NCBI GenBank assembly: GCA_001603275.1
Contig: LUYM01000021.1
Coordinates: forward strand, 62,001-126,000
DNA: 64,000 bases
Direction of reading: 5' to 3'
DNA from: Actinomycetales bacterium Actino_02
GTDB lineage: Bacteria; Actinomycetota; Actinomycetes; Propionibacteriales; Propionibacteriaceae
Below the pieces are notes generated by a model that worked only from the letters and a program-made list of their open reading frames with translations, had not been told where the DNA came from and searched no databases. Numbering within the stretch: the first letter of the stretch is position 1; the number at the start of each line of letters is the position of its first letter. Below are positions 30,292-38,627 of the stretch, one piece after another. The translations under genes were made by a program, and so were the position numbers.

Positions 30292-31458
30292 ATGGAATGG
30301 CTGGTCTGGATGGTCGCGGTCGCGATTCTCGGCTTGGCGGCGGTGGCAGCCAGTGGCCGATTAGGTGAGTTTCCCGCGACGGTGACCGATACTCCGCAGC
30401 CTCATGTGCCCAGCGGGGAGCTCACCGGCTCGGATCTGCGTGCGCTGCGCTTCGCGGTCGTGCCGCGAGGCTATTCGATGCAGCAGGTCGACGAGCTTCT
30501 GGACCGGATCTCCCGTCAGCTCGATCACGGGCCGGATGAACAGCTAGTTGCCCCTGAGGTCGAGTCGTCGGTAGAGGAGTCCTGGCCGGTGCCGTCCACG
30601 ACCTGGGCTGACCCGCATGCGGACCAGCCAGGCCTCGAGGTCGAGCCGCAGCCGCCGCTGACCGACGACCCCGAGACGGTGCTGCGGCACACCGAGGATG
30701 TCCCCGTGGCGCCGACCTGGCGGGCCGCCGAGGTCGTGTTCGCCGACGCCGATGCCGAGGTGCCGGACGAGCCGACCCCTGCCAGCGGGGTGGACGCCTC
30801 GGACGAGGTCGTCGAAGCGGTGGCCGAACCGAGTCAGGTGATCGAGCCGGAGCCGTCCGCCGACGGGGAGCCGGATGCGCAGACGGAATCCGCCGCGATG
30901 GACGCCGAGTCGGAGTCGATCGAAGTCACTCGCACCGATGAAGACCCGGTTGAGCAGGCATCCCTCGATGTCCCGTCAGCCGAGTCGGCGTCAGTGGGGG
31001 AGTCCTCCGAGACAGTCGGTGGCGGCGATGACGCTGCCGAACCGGTCGGCTCCGAGGACGCCGCGGAGGTGGCCGCAGAGCCCACAGCTGTCGATCCGAG
31101 CGTCGGCCAGGAGTTCGAGGTCGCGATCGAGCCGGAGCCTCACCCCACCGTGGTGACGGTCAAGCCCAAGCGTGAGTCCAGGGCCAAGCCCAAGGCCCCA
31201 TCGAGTCCAGTGGTCGCGGAGACCGAGCCGGTCGTGGATGAGCTGGAGGCGCAGATCGCCCAGATCGACACCGCTCCGAGCTCGGTGGCCGACTACGGGG
31301 CAGCCTTGGATGACCTGGTCAGCAAGTACTCGTTCCGCAAGGTGGAGCATTGGTACGAGTTGCCCGGCTTCGACATCCCGGCCCCGGCCGACCGGCAGCC
31401 TTCGAGTGAGCCTACGTCCGACCAGCCCGGGCAGGATTCCACATCTGACGATATCTGA
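30292..31458 (+). CDS. DivIVA-domain protein with long acidic tail
   Basis: About 388 residues. An N-terminal membrane segment (LVWMVAVAILGLAAVAASG) is followed by a short DivIVA-type motif (LRALRFAVVPRGYSMQQVDE, LLDRISRQL) at about 50-80. Then comes a long low-complexity Glu/Asp/Pro/Ala/Val-rich region to about 300. The C-terminus (YGAALDDLVSKYSFRKVEHW) is again structured. It could act in polar growth or septum placement (inference from the domain). Rv1209 is a comparable gene at the same place in mycobacteria. Confidence 0.8.
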   Translation: MEWLVWMVAVAILGLAAVAASGRLGEFPATVTDTPQPHVPSGELTGSDLRALRFAVVPRGYSMQQVDELLDRISRQLDHGPDEQLVAPEVESSVEESWPVPSTTWADPHADQPGLEVEPQPPLTDDPETVLRHTEDVPVAPTWRAAEVVFADADAEVPDEPTPASGVDASDEVVEAVAEPSQVIEPEPSADGEPDAQTESAAMDAESESIEVTRTDEDPVEQASLDVPSAESASVGESSETVGGGDDAAEPVGSEDAAEVAAEPTAVDPSVGQEFEVAIEPEPHPTVVTVKPKRESRAKPKAPSSPVVAETEPVVDELEAQIAQIDTAPSSVADYGAALDDLVSKYSFRKVEHWYELPGFDIPAPADRQPSSEPTSDQPGQDSTSDDI

Positions 31459-31558
31459 GGGAGAGGTCCAGCTCATCCGCCCGCTTTTCCGTCGAGAGGG
31501 TGCCGGGTGGAATAATGGCCTGCGTTGGATCCGAATCAGCCAGAAATTGAGGTATGCG

Positions 31559-31726
31559 ATGGCAGCGATGAAACCGCGGACCGGGGACGGGCCGATCGAG
31601 GTGGCCAAGGAGGGTCGAGTGATCGCTATGCGTATCCCTGCCGAAGGCGGCGGACGTCTGGTCATCGAAATGAACGCCACCGAAGCGGCTGAACTCAAGG
31701 CTGCCCTGGAAGGCGTTGTGGCCTGA
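31559..31726 (+). CDS. DUF3117 small protein
   Basis: A 55-residue protein, MAAMKPRTGDGPIEVAKEGR continuing to LKAALEGVV. It is a near-canonical DUF3117 member, a family confined to actinobacteria and of unknown function (Rv1211 in mycobacteria). AGGT lies just upstream of the ATG; a GAGG is 6-9 bases before it. It has a perfect terminator after it and is a single-gene unit. Confidence 0.93.
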   Translation: MAAMKPRTGDGPIEVAKEGRVIAMRIPAEGGGRLVIEMNATEAAELKAALEGVVA

Positions 31727-31742
31727 TCCCATCAACGACTAC

Positions 31743-31787
31743 GACGAGGGCCCCGGCAAGAGCTGCCGGGGCCCTCGTCTTTTGTCT
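31743..31787. terminator. Strong bidirectional Rho-independent terminator
   Basis: A perfect 16-bp stem (31743-31758 with 31764-31779) encloses the loop AAGAG/AGAGC and is followed by TTTTGTCTT on the plus strand. It ends the DUF3117 transcript, and lies directly after the convergent glgM gene whose stop is at 31788. Confidence 0.93.
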
Positions 31788-32984
31788 TCAGTGGGACGTA
31801 TGGAAGGTGATTGCCTTCTCGTAGACGTCCACGGTTTGGCGCGCGATCTTCTCCCAGGAGAACTCCTGGATGCAGCGTTCGCGGCCGGCAGCTCCGTATT
31901 TCGCGGCGAGTGCCGGGTCGCGGGTCAGCCGGTTGATCTGCTCGGCGAAACGCGACTCGAATTCCGCCACGAAGGCGGGATCGCCGGCCTGCGCCGGGTC
32001 GTAGTCGACCAAGGTCCCGGTCTGGCCGTCCACCACGACCTCAGGGATGCCGCCGACGGCAGAGGCGACCACCGCGGTCTGGCAAGCCATCGCTTCCAGG
32101 TTCACGATGCCCAGCGGCTCGTAGATCGACGGGCAGGCGAACACGGTGGCGTGGGTGAGCACCTGACGGACGGCGGCCCGTGGCAGCATCTCCTGCACCC
32201 ACTTCACGCTCCCGGAGCGGGACTGGCTGAGCGTGGCGAAGGCCTGGTCGAACTCCGCGGCGATCTCCGGGGTGTCCGGTGCGCCGGCCAGCAGCAGCAA
32301 CTGGGTGTCCGGGTCGAACTCCTGCGCGGCTCGGACCAGGTGCACCAGCCCCTTCTGCCGGGTGATCCGCCCGACGAAGACGACCAGCGGACGATCACGG
32401 TCCACGCCGAGTGCGTCCACCACATCGGTGGCCGGGTCCGGACGGAACTCGTCGGGATCGATGCCGTTGCGCACGACGTGCACCCGATCGGGATCCAGTT
32501 CCGGATAGGACGACAAGACATCACGTCGCATCCCCGAGCTCACCGAGATCACCGCGGCCGCGTCGGCGAAGGCGGTGCGCTCAGCCCAGGATGAGACTCG
32601 GTAGCCGCCGCCCAACTGCTCGGCCTTCCAGGGACGGTGTGGCTCCAGCGAGTGTGAGGTGACCACATGCGGCACATCCCGGAACTTGGCGCCGATCAGG
32701 CCGGCGAAATTGGCGTACCAGGTGTGGGAGTGGATCACGTCCACGTCGCCGATCGCGTTCGCCATGGACACATCGGCACCCAGCACGCGCAGCGCCGGGT
32801 TGGCCCCCGGCGGGAAGTCCTCGGCGTGGGCGGTCGCGCCGTCACGGGGTTCGCCCATGCACTGCACTTCGACGCTCTGGGTGAACTTGCGCAACTGGGG
32901 GACCAGTTGGCCGACGTGGACGCCGGCTCCGCCGTAGATATGCGGGGGGTACTCGCGGGTGAGAATCGAGACTCGAAGTGCCAT
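31788..32984 (-). CDS. glgM: Alpha-glucan glycosyltransferase (glycogen synthase / maltose-1-phosphate synthase)
   Basis: A 398-residue GT4 retaining glycosyltransferase. GGAGVHVGQLVPQLRK is the nucleotide-loop entry, FVGRITRQKGL the ADP-site strand, and EPLGIVNLE the catalytic ExxxxxxxE motif. It fits the actinobacterial GlgA (TIGR02149) family, whose mycobacterial member Rv1212c (GlgM) makes maltose 1-phosphate from ADP-glucose and glucose 1-phosphate for the GlgE pathway. The divergent glgC next door is the same layout. Start at ATG 32984; the frame is open for 21 more codons. GlgE itself is not in the window. Confidence 0.92.
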   Translation of the reverse strand: MALRVSILTREYPPHIYGGAGVHVGQLVPQLRKFTQSVEVQCMGEPRDGATAHAEDFPPGANPALRVLGADVSMANAIGDVDVIHSHTWYANFAGLIGAKFRDVPHVVTSHSLEPHRPWKAEQLGGGYRVSSWAERTAFADAAAVISVSSGMRRDVLSSYPELDPDRVHVVRNGIDPDEFRPDPATDVVDALGVDRDRPLVVFVGRITRQKGLVHLVRAAQEFDPDTQLLLLAGAPDTPEIAAEFDQAFATLSQSRSGSVKWVQEMLPRAAVRQVLTHATVFACPSIYEPLGIVNLEAMACQTAVVASAVGGIPEVVVDGQTGTLVDYDPAQAGDPAFVAEFESRFAEQINRLTRDPALAAKYGAAGRERCIQEFSWEKIARQTVDVYEKAITFHTSH

Positions 32985-33109
32985 GCGTTGATCGTTGCAC
33001 AACCGGCGCCGCCCACGCCGCTCGTGGCCGGTGACTGATCGGAGCACGAGCCGACAAATGAGTCCGGAGGATTTTGCGCGATTCGCTAGCCCTTCACCGC
33101 GGCCTGTCC

Positions 33110-33115
33110 TAAGTT
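33110..33115 (+). promoter_or_regulatory. -10 element TAAGTT, leaderless start of glgC
   Basis: TAAGTT lies 6 bases before the ATG at 33122. Confidence 0.55.
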
Positions 33116-33121
33116 CAGGGC

Positions 33122-34348
33122 ATGAGCAGCGGCCCCAATGTTTTGTCCATCGTCCTCGCTGGTGGTGAGGGAAAGCGGTTGATGCCGCTGACCGCAGACC
33201 GGGCCAAACCGGCCGTCCCCTTCGGCGGGACCTACCGGCTGATCGACTTCGTGCTGTCCAACCTCGTGAACTCCGATCTGACCAAGATCTGCGTCCTCAC
33301 CCAGTACAAGTCGCACTCGCTGGACCGGCACATTTCGCTGACCTGGCGGATGTCGGTGCTGCTGGGCAGCTACGTCACGTCGGTGCCCGCGCAGCAGCGC
33401 ACCGGCAAGCAGTGGTACCAGGGCAGCGCGGACGCCATCTTCCAGTCGATGAACCTGATCAACGACGAGGACCCGGACTACGTGGTGGTCTTCGGCGCCG
33501 ACAACATCTACCGGATGAACGTCGAAGACATGGTGAAGGCGCACATCGAATCCGGCATGGACGCCACCATCGCCGGAATTCGGGTGCCCCGGTCGGAGGC
33601 GTCGGCCTTCGGCATCATCGACGCCACCGCCGACGGCAAGATCAACGCCTTCTTGGAGAAGCCGGCCGATCCGCCGGGGCTGGCCGACAGCCCCGATCAG
33701 TCGTTCGCCTCGATGGGCAACTACGTGTTCACCCGCAAGGCCTTCGTCGAGGCGCTGAATGACGACGCGAACTCGAGCGTCTCTCGACACGACATGGGCG
33801 GCGACATCGTTCCGGGCTTCGTCTCCCAGGGGCGCGCGCAGGTCTATGACTTCACCGAGAACAACGTCCCCGGCTCGACCGACAAGGATCGCAACTACTG
33901 GCGTGACGTGGGTTCGATCGGCGCCTACCATGCCGCGCACATGGACCTGGTCTCCGTCGACCCGGAGTTCAACCTGTACAACCGGCGCTGGCCGATCTGG
34001 ACCTCCCAGGCGCAGTTGCCCGGAGCCAAATTCACGCTGCGCGGGACGGCCGAGGACTCCATCGTCGGAGCCGGCTGCATCATCTCCGGTGGGGATGTGG
34101 ACCGCTCGGTGCTTTCGCCCAACGTCATGGTCGACAAGTGGGCCAACATCGAGGAGTCGGTGATCTTCTCGGGCAGCCGGATCGGCCGCAACGCAGTGGT
34201 GCGTCGCGCGATCCTGGACAAGAACGTGATCGTCGCCGATGGTGCCGAGATCGGCGTCAACCACGAACATGATCTGGCCCGGGGCTTCCACGTCGACGGC
34301 GGCATCACTGTCGTCCCGAAGAATGCGACGGTGCCGGCCGGTAACTGA
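33122..34348 (+). CDS. glgC: Glucose-1-phosphate adenylyltransferase GlgC
   Basis: A 408-residue ADP-glucose pyrophosphorylase that commits glucose 1-phosphate to glycogen. The N-terminal nucleotidyltransferase domain starts [20 protein letters not shown], with [14 protein letters not shown] following, and the C-terminal left-handed beta-helix ([20 protein letters not shown]) is the allosteric domain. It supplies ADP-glucose to the divergent glgM product. Confidence 0.97.
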   Translation: MSSGPNVLSIVLAGGEGKRLMPLTADRAKPAVPFGGTYRLIDFVLSNLVNSDLTKICVLTQYKSHSLDRHISLTWRMSVLLGSYVTSVPAQQRTGKQWYQGSADAIFQSMNLINDEDPDYVVVFGADNIYRMNVEDMVKAHIESGMDATIAGIRVPRSEASAFGIIDATADGKINAFLEKPADPPGLADSPDQSFASMGNYVFTRKAFVEALNDDANSSVSRHDMGGDIVPGFVSQGRAQVYDFTENNVPGSTDKDRNYWRDVGSIGAYHAAHMDLVSVDPEFNLYNRRWPIWTSQAQLPGAKFTLRGTAEDSIVGAGCIISGGDVDRSVLSPNVMVDKWANIEESVIFSGSRIGRNAVVRRAILDKNVIVADGAEIGVNHEHDLARGFHVDGGITVVPKNATVPAGN

Positions 34349-34393
34349 GTGCTCGCGTCGAACGCTCTGGCTGGGTGGAGGTGTTCGGCGGAC

Positions 34394-34990
34394 TCAGTTC
34401 CGCTCTGCGGCCAGCGGGAAGACGTCCACGTGCACCCGGAAGCGGCGGAAGGAGCCGCCCAGTTCTCGGTCGCGCGCGCGGCCGGAGAAGGTGTCGACCA
34501 CGCTGGTCAGTTGCTTGGTGAGCTCTTCGGCCTCTTCGGTGCTCAGATTCAGGCTGGCCGATGAGATCAGCCCGAGCGTCTCGAGTTGATCGGGTTTCAG
34601 TGAGCTGTACCACCCCGAGAGGGTGGCGGCGCGTTCGGCGATCAACGACTCCAGTACGGCGCGCGCTGAACCGGAGGTTTCCGGGTCGTTCAGCACGGCC
34701 GGGTCGGTGACCTCGAAGCCGACGGCGCGCCACCAGCGCTCGCGTCCGCCGCTGTGTGCGGGGTCGTCCTCGATGAAGCCGTGCCGCTCCAGCTGACGCA
34801 GGTGGTAGCTGGTCTGCCCGCTGCTCTCGCCGAGCGTGCGAGCTAGTTGACTTGCCGTGGCCGAGCCGAGCCGGCTGAGTTCGGAGTACATCGCCATCCG
34901 CAACGGGTGCGCGAACGCCTTCAGCGCGGCAGGCGCGGGGGCGAACCGCTTCTTGGGCTCGCCGTCTTCTGGGTGGGGCTTGCTCTCCAT
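34394..34990 (-). CDS. ArsR-type helix-turn-helix regulator
   Basis: A 198-residue protein starting MESKPHPEDGEPKKRFAPAP. A winged HTH occupies about residues 18-85 (LKAFAHPLRMAMYSELSRLG, SGQTSYHLRQLERHGFIED), in the manner of ArsR/HTH_20 regulators, followed by a helical domain. It is divergent from an MFS transporter and separated by a segment full of repeats (34995-35040), so it probably represses both. The effector is unknown; no metal-binding cysteines are evident. Confidence 0.9.
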   Translation of the reverse strand: MESKPHPEDGEPKKRFAPAPAALKAFAHPLRMAMYSELSRLGSATASQLARTLGESSGQTSYHLRQLERHGFIEDDPAHSGGRERWWRAVGFEVTDPAVLNDPETSGSARAVLESLIAERAATLSGWYSSLKPDQLETLGLISSASLNLSTEEAEELTKQLTSVVDTFSGRARDRELGGSFRRFRVHVDVFPLAAERN

Positions 34991-34994
34991 CGTA

Positions 34995-35040
34995 TGCAGA
35001 GATACCTTTGCATAGAAACCTTTGCAGAGTGTTCTCTGCA
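34995..35040. promoter_or_regulatory. Repeat-rich operator between the ArsR-type gene and the MFS gene
   Basis: TGCAGAG occurs at 34995-35001 and 35023-35029; the second copy forms a perfect palindrome with CTCTGCA at 35034-35040. ACCTTTGCA occurs at 35004-35012 and 35018-35026, 14 bases apart. This layout fits two adjacent dimer sites covering both divergent promoters. Confidence 0.65.
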
Positions 35041-35068
35041 CCCACAGTCTAGGAGATCGGAGCTATCC

Positions 35069-36385
35069 ATGCCGGCAACCGAGGTGCAGTCGCCAGAGGT
35101 GATCGCCGACTCTCCGCGGTGGGGACGAGGCTTCTCTGCCCAACTCGGTTCCACCGGACTGGCCAACCTCGGGGACGGGATCGTGCAGACCATGGCGCCG
35201 CTGGTGGCGCTCGGTCTGACCACGTCGCCGGTGGCTATCTCCTTGTTGTCGGCGGTCAGCTGGTTGCCGTCGCTGCTGCTCAGCATTGCCGCAGGGGTGA
35301 TCGTCGACCGGACCGACCGACGGCGGGTTCAGGTGGTCGCTCTGGTGGGCAGGGCGCTGATTCTGCTCGCGGCTGCGGGTGCCGCGGCCATGGGGCTGCT
35401 CAGCATCCCGCTGCTGGTCGCCGTCGTGCTTGCCTACGGAGTCACCGAAGTCTTCGCCGATCTGGGGGCAAGTTCGATCCTGCCGGCGCTGGTGAGTCCC
35501 GATCGGCTGCCAGCGGCGAACGGCCGAGTGTTGGGCGTGCAGCAGGTGGCGAACAACTTCGTGGGAGCGCCGGTGGCCGGCTTCCTCCTGGTGCTGGGTG
35601 CCGGGCTGGGCTTCGGGACGTCCGCGGCACTGGCCGCCCTGGCTGCCGCCGTGCTGTGGATCGGTCTGCGCGGGGACTTTCGTCCGGTCCGCACAGTCGA
35701 GGGTCAGGCCGCGTCGGCGTTGGCGGAGGTGCGAGACGGCTTGCGGTTCGTCTTCACTCACCGGCTGATCCGTCCACTGGTGCTGGCGTCAAGTCTGCTG
35801 AACTTCGCCTTCACTGGGTACTTCGCCGTGTTCGTGCTGTGGGCAGTCGGCCCGGACTCTGCGCTCGGGTTGAGCCAAGCGCAGTATCCGCTGCTTACCT
35901 TGGGCTTCGCTCTCGGTGCGGTGGTGGGCTCGTTGTGCACCGAAGCGGCTCAGCGACTCATCGGGGAGCTGCCGCTGTTGGCGAGTTCGTTGGTGGTGAG
36001 TGTGGTCCTTCTGGCGGTGCCCGTCTGGTGGCCGAATCCGTGGGTCACTGCCGCTGCTTTGGCGCTGGTCGGCTTCGCGAATGCGCTCGGCAATGTGGTG
36101 GCGCAGAGCCTGCGGCAACGACTGGTGCCCAGTGAACTCCTGGGGCGAGTGGGCGGGGCCAGCCGGACGCTGGCCTTCGGGCTGATGCCACTGGGCGCGC
36201 TGTTGGCCGGTGGCTTCGCCGAGGTGGCCGGGCTTGCAACCACCTTCCTCACCACGGCCGGCTTCGCCCTACTGGTGTGTGGCTATCTCGCGCTTGCCCT
36301 TCGCGGGGCGTCGGTGGGGCCGGGATCAGTCGCGGACGGCGACCAGGAGGCCGTCGCCCAGCGGGAGCAGGGCAGAGGTGAATAG
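35069..36385 (+). CDS. MFS transporter (enterobactin exporter EntS/MFS_3-like)
   Basis: A 438-residue membrane protein with about 12 helices. GIVDRTDRRR-type loop (GVIVDRTDRRRVQVVALVGR) and LGASSILPALVSPDRLPAAN are typical of the MFS_3 group. The start is ATG 35069 with GGAG 6 bases upstream; the frame is open far upstream, through the operator. It is regulated by the divergent ArsR-type protein. Its last 60 bases overlap the convergent O-methyltransferase gene. Substrate unknown. Confidence 0.87.
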   Translation: MPATEVQSPEVIADSPRWGRGFSAQLGSTGLANLGDGIVQTMAPLVALGLTTSPVAISLLSAVSWLPSLLLSIAAGVIVDRTDRRRVQVVALVGRALILLAAAGAAAMGLLSIPLLVAVVLAYGVTEVFADLGASSILPALVSPDRLPAANGRVLGVQQVANNFVGAPVAGFLLVLGAGLGFGTSAALAALAAAVLWIGLRGDFRPVRTVEGQAASALAEVRDGLRFVFTHRLIRPLVLASSLLNFAFTGYFAVFVLWAVGPDSALGLSQAQYPLLTLGFALGAVVGSLCTEAAQRLIGELPLLASSLVVSVVLLAVPVWWPNPWVTAAALALVGFANALGNVVAQSLRQRLVPSELLGRVGGASRTLAFGLMPLGALLAGGFAEVAGLATTFLTTAGFALLVCGYLALALRGASVGPGSVADGDQEAVAQREQGRGE

Positions 36386-36985
36386 CCCGCTCTCCGATAC
36401 CGCCTCGAGCGCTTCGCGAATGATCAGCGGCTCGTCGTCGCTGTTCTGCTCATCGGCGACCTTGCCCTCCCACAGTGCGTGGTGCAGGACCAGCAGGCCG
36501 CCGGGACGCAGCAACCGCTCGGCCTGGGCGACGTACTCGACGTACTCCAGCGGATCGCCGTTCACGAAGACGATGTCGTAGGCGCCGTCGCTCAGCTTGG
36601 GCAACACCACCAGGGCTTGGCCGGCGATCAGCCGGATCCGGCGGCTGGGCACCCCGGCCGTGCCAAAGACCTCCCGGGCGGCGGCCTGGTTCTCCGATTC
36701 CGCATCAATGCTGGTCAGCACGCCATCGGCGACCATTCCGGCAAACAGCGCCAGGCCGGAGACCCCGGTGCCGGTGCCGATCTCAACGACCGCTTTGGCA
36801 GCCAGAGTCTTGGCCAGGAAGGTCAAGGTTGCGGCCACACCATCGCTGACACTGTCTACGCCGAGCCCGTCGGCGTGGCGCCGCGCAGCGCGACTGGGCT
36901 CGGACTCGGCCACGAAGGCTTCGGCGTAGGCCACCGAAGCCGACAGCGATCCGGCTCGTGGCGAGTTCTTGGCTGCTGCGTTCAC
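36326..36985 (-). CDS. SAM-dependent O-methyltransferase (family 3)
   Basis: A 219-residue class I methyltransferase. VVEIGTGTGVSGLALF is the SAM-binding loop, LTSIDAESENQAAAREVFGT the acidic-loop strand, and YDIVFVNGDPLEYVEYVAQA the active-site region of family 3 (catechol-type) enzymes. The start is GTG 36985, 7 bases after TAAGCT. Rv1220c is the counterpart in the mycobacterial order, there next to sigE; here sigE is missing. Confidence 0.88.
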   Translation of the reverse strand: MNAAAKNSPRAGSLSASVAYAEAFVAESEPSRAARRHADGLGVDSVSDGVAATLTFLAKTLAAKAVVEIGTGTGVSGLALFAGMVADGVLTSIDAESENQAAAREVFGTAGVPSRRIRLIAGQALVVLPKLSDGAYDIVFVNGDPLEYVEYVAQAERLLRPGGLLVLHHALWEGKVADEQNSDDEPLIIREALEAVSESGLFTSALLPLGDGLLVAVRD

Positions 36986-36992
36986 GCACTTC

Positions 36993-36998
36993 AGCTTA
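36993..36998 (-). promoter_or_regulatory. -10 element TAAGCT, leaderless start of the O-methyltransferase gene
   Basis: On the minus strand TAAGCT lies 7 bases before the GTG at 36985. Confidence 0.55.
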
Positions 36999-37063
36999 GG
37001 GGAGTCTCGATACCGATGGCGGGACCCTGCCCGCACCCGACGATGGCCTTACCATTGCGTCCT

Positions 37064-37285
37064 ATGAGTCACGTCGTGGTAGCCGAACTGGTGGCCAACG
37101 TCCTGTCGGTGGAAGTCGTCGCCGGGCAGCAGGTCGATGCCAGTCAGGCCGTGGTGGTGCTGGAGTCGATGAAGATGGAGATTCCGGTGCTCGCCGAGGT
37201 TTCCGGGAAGGTGAGCGAGGTCATCGTGGCACCGGGCGACGTGGTTCGAGACGGCGATCCCCTGGTCGTCATCGACGCGCCGTAG
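37064..37285 (+). CDS. Biotin/lipoyl-attachment carrier protein, 73 residues
   Basis: A compact single domain starting MSHVVVAELVANVLSVEVVA. VVVLESMKMEIPV holds the biotinylation lysine (ESMKME, equal to the AMKM loop), followed by the mirror strand VIVAPGDVVRDGDPLVVID. It resembles the stand-alone mycobacterial biotin carrier TB7.3. No carboxylase subunit lies beside it, so the partner is unknown. Its stop codon overlaps the -10 of dapA. Confidence 0.9.
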   Translation: MSHVVVAELVANVLSVEVVAGQQVDASQAVVVLESMKMEIPVLAEVSGKVSEVIVAPGDVVRDGDPLVVIDAP

Positions 37286-37288
37286 GCT
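37283..37288 (+). promoter_or_regulatory. -10 element TAGGCT, leaderless start of dapA
   Basis: TAGGCT lies 7 bases before the ATG at 37296 and includes the stop codon of the preceding gene. Confidence 0.55.
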
Positions 37289-37295
37289 GGCTGTC

Positions 37296-38177
37296 ATGAC
37301 ATCGCTGCCTTTCGGTCGGATCATCACCGCCATGGTGACGCCCTTCGCTCCCGATGGCTCGCTGAACCTGGATGAGGCGCGCCGGTTGGCCGCGCATCTG
37401 GTGGATCAGCAGGGAAACGATGCCCTGGTGATCAACGGCACCACCGGTGAGTCACCCACCACCTCCGACGCCGAGAAGCGCGCGCTACTGGAGGCCGTGG
37501 TGGCCGAGGTGGGGGATCGCGCCAAGGTGATCGCCGGCGTCGGAACTTTCGACACCGCGCACACCATCGAGCTGGCGAATCAGGCTGAGCAGGCCGGGGT
37601 GGACGGTCTGCTGGTGGTCACGCCGTACTACAGCCGCCCGCCGCAGGATGCGGTGGCCGACCACTTCCTCACTGTCGCCGAAGCGACCACCACGCCGATC
37701 GTCATCTACGACATTCCGCACCGCACCGGGATTCCGGTGGAGACGCCGACGTTGATCCAGATCGCTGCCCATCCGCGGATCGTCGCGGTGAAGGACGCCA
37801 AGGGCAACCCGGTGGCGTCGTCCCAGGTGATTGCGGCCACCGGCCTGGCCTATTACGCCGGCGACGACGCGATGACCCTCCCGCTGCTTTCGGTGGGAGG
37901 TGTCGGCGTCGTCGGCACCTCCACTCATTTCACCGGACGGGGCACCCGTGCCCTGGTCGAGGCCTATCTGGCCGGGGATGTGCAGCGTTCTCTTGAGGTG
38001 CACCAGGAATTGCTGCCGGTCTACCAGGGCGTCTTCGCGACTCAGGGCTGCCTGCTGGTGAAGGCCGGATTGGCCGCCCGCGGGTTCGTCCCTGGCGGCG
38101 TCCGTAAGCCGCTGTTGCCGGCCAGCCCTGCGCAGGCGGCCACCTTCGTGGCCTTGCTCGACCAGGCCGGCCTGTAG
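37296..38177 (+). CDS. dapA: 4-Hydroxy-tetrahydrodipicolinate synthase DapA
   Basis: A 293-residue TIM-barrel aldolase that condenses pyruvate with aspartate semialdehyde, the first step of the diaminopimelate branch. INGTTGESPTTSDAEK is the family signature, the proton-relay tyrosine is Tyr138 (VIYDIPHRTG), and the Schiff-base lysine is Lys166 (AVKDAKGN). It complements dapC, dapD and dapE in the same window; dapB and dapF are not present. Confidence 0.94.
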   Translation: MTSLPFGRIITAMVTPFAPDGSLNLDEARRLAAHLVDQQGNDALVINGTTGESPTTSDAEKRALLEAVVAEVGDRAKVIAGVGTFDTAHTIELANQAEQAGVDGLLVVTPYYSRPPQDAVADHFLTVAEATTTPIVIYDIPHRTGIPVETPTLIQIAAHPRIVAVKDAKGNPVASSQVIAATGLAYYAGDDAMTLPLLSVGGVGVVGTSTHFTGRGTRALVEAYLAGDVQRSLEVHQELLPVYQGVFATQGCLLVKAGLAARGFVPGGVRKPLLPASPAQAATFVALLDQAGL

Positions 38178-38197
38178 GACGCAGGGGGGCCGCCGCC

Positions 38198-38581
38198 ATG
38201 TTCAACCTGGACTGGAGTGAGGTCCTGGTCCTTCTGGTGCTCGCGGTGGTCATTTTCGGCCCGGAGCGGCTGCCGGATGTGGCTCGGAAGGCCGGCCGGA
38301 TCGTCCGCTATCTGCGCACGATCGCCAACGACGCCACCGGACGGCTGCAGGCCGAACTCGGGCCTGAGTTCGCCGATCTGGATCTTCGCAACCCCCGGGC
38401 CATGGTGACCAAGCACCTGATCGACCCAGTGCAGGCCGAACTGCAACCGCTCAAGGCGGAGTTGGCTCCGCTGGCCTCCGGGCTGGCCGCGGCCGCACCG
38501 TCCATCGCGGCTACGGCCGATACGACGCTGGTGGGTGAGGAACGAACCTCCACCGTGGCCTACGACCCGGAAGCAACCTGA
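38198..38581 (+). CDS. tatB: Sec-independent translocase protein TatB
   Basis: A 127-residue protein with the TatB/TatA layout: a short periplasmic start, one helix (SEVLVLLVLAVVIFGPERLP), then an amphipathic helix (DVARKAGRIVRYLRTIAN) and a long cytosolic tail. The Pro-Glu-Arg-Leu-Pro hinge is typical of actinobacterial TatB. It forms the substrate receptor with TatC, which is elsewhere. Confidence 0.88.
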   Translation: MFNLDWSEVLVLLVLAVVIFGPERLPDVARKAGRIVRYLRTIANDATGRLQAELGPEFADLDLRNPRAMVTKHLIDPVQAELQPLKAELAPLASGLAAAAPSIAATADTTLVGEERTSTVAYDPEAT

Positions 38582-38615
38582 CGCCTTTCGTGCGTCATAG
38601 GGCGCGTCGGTGGGC

Positions 38616-38621
38616 TAGCCT
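38616..38621 (+). promoter_or_regulatory. -10 element TAGCCT, leaderless start of the MgtE-N/CBS gene
   Basis: TAGCCT lies 6 bases before the GTG at 38628. Confidence 0.55.
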
Positions 38622-38627
38622 CTGGTC

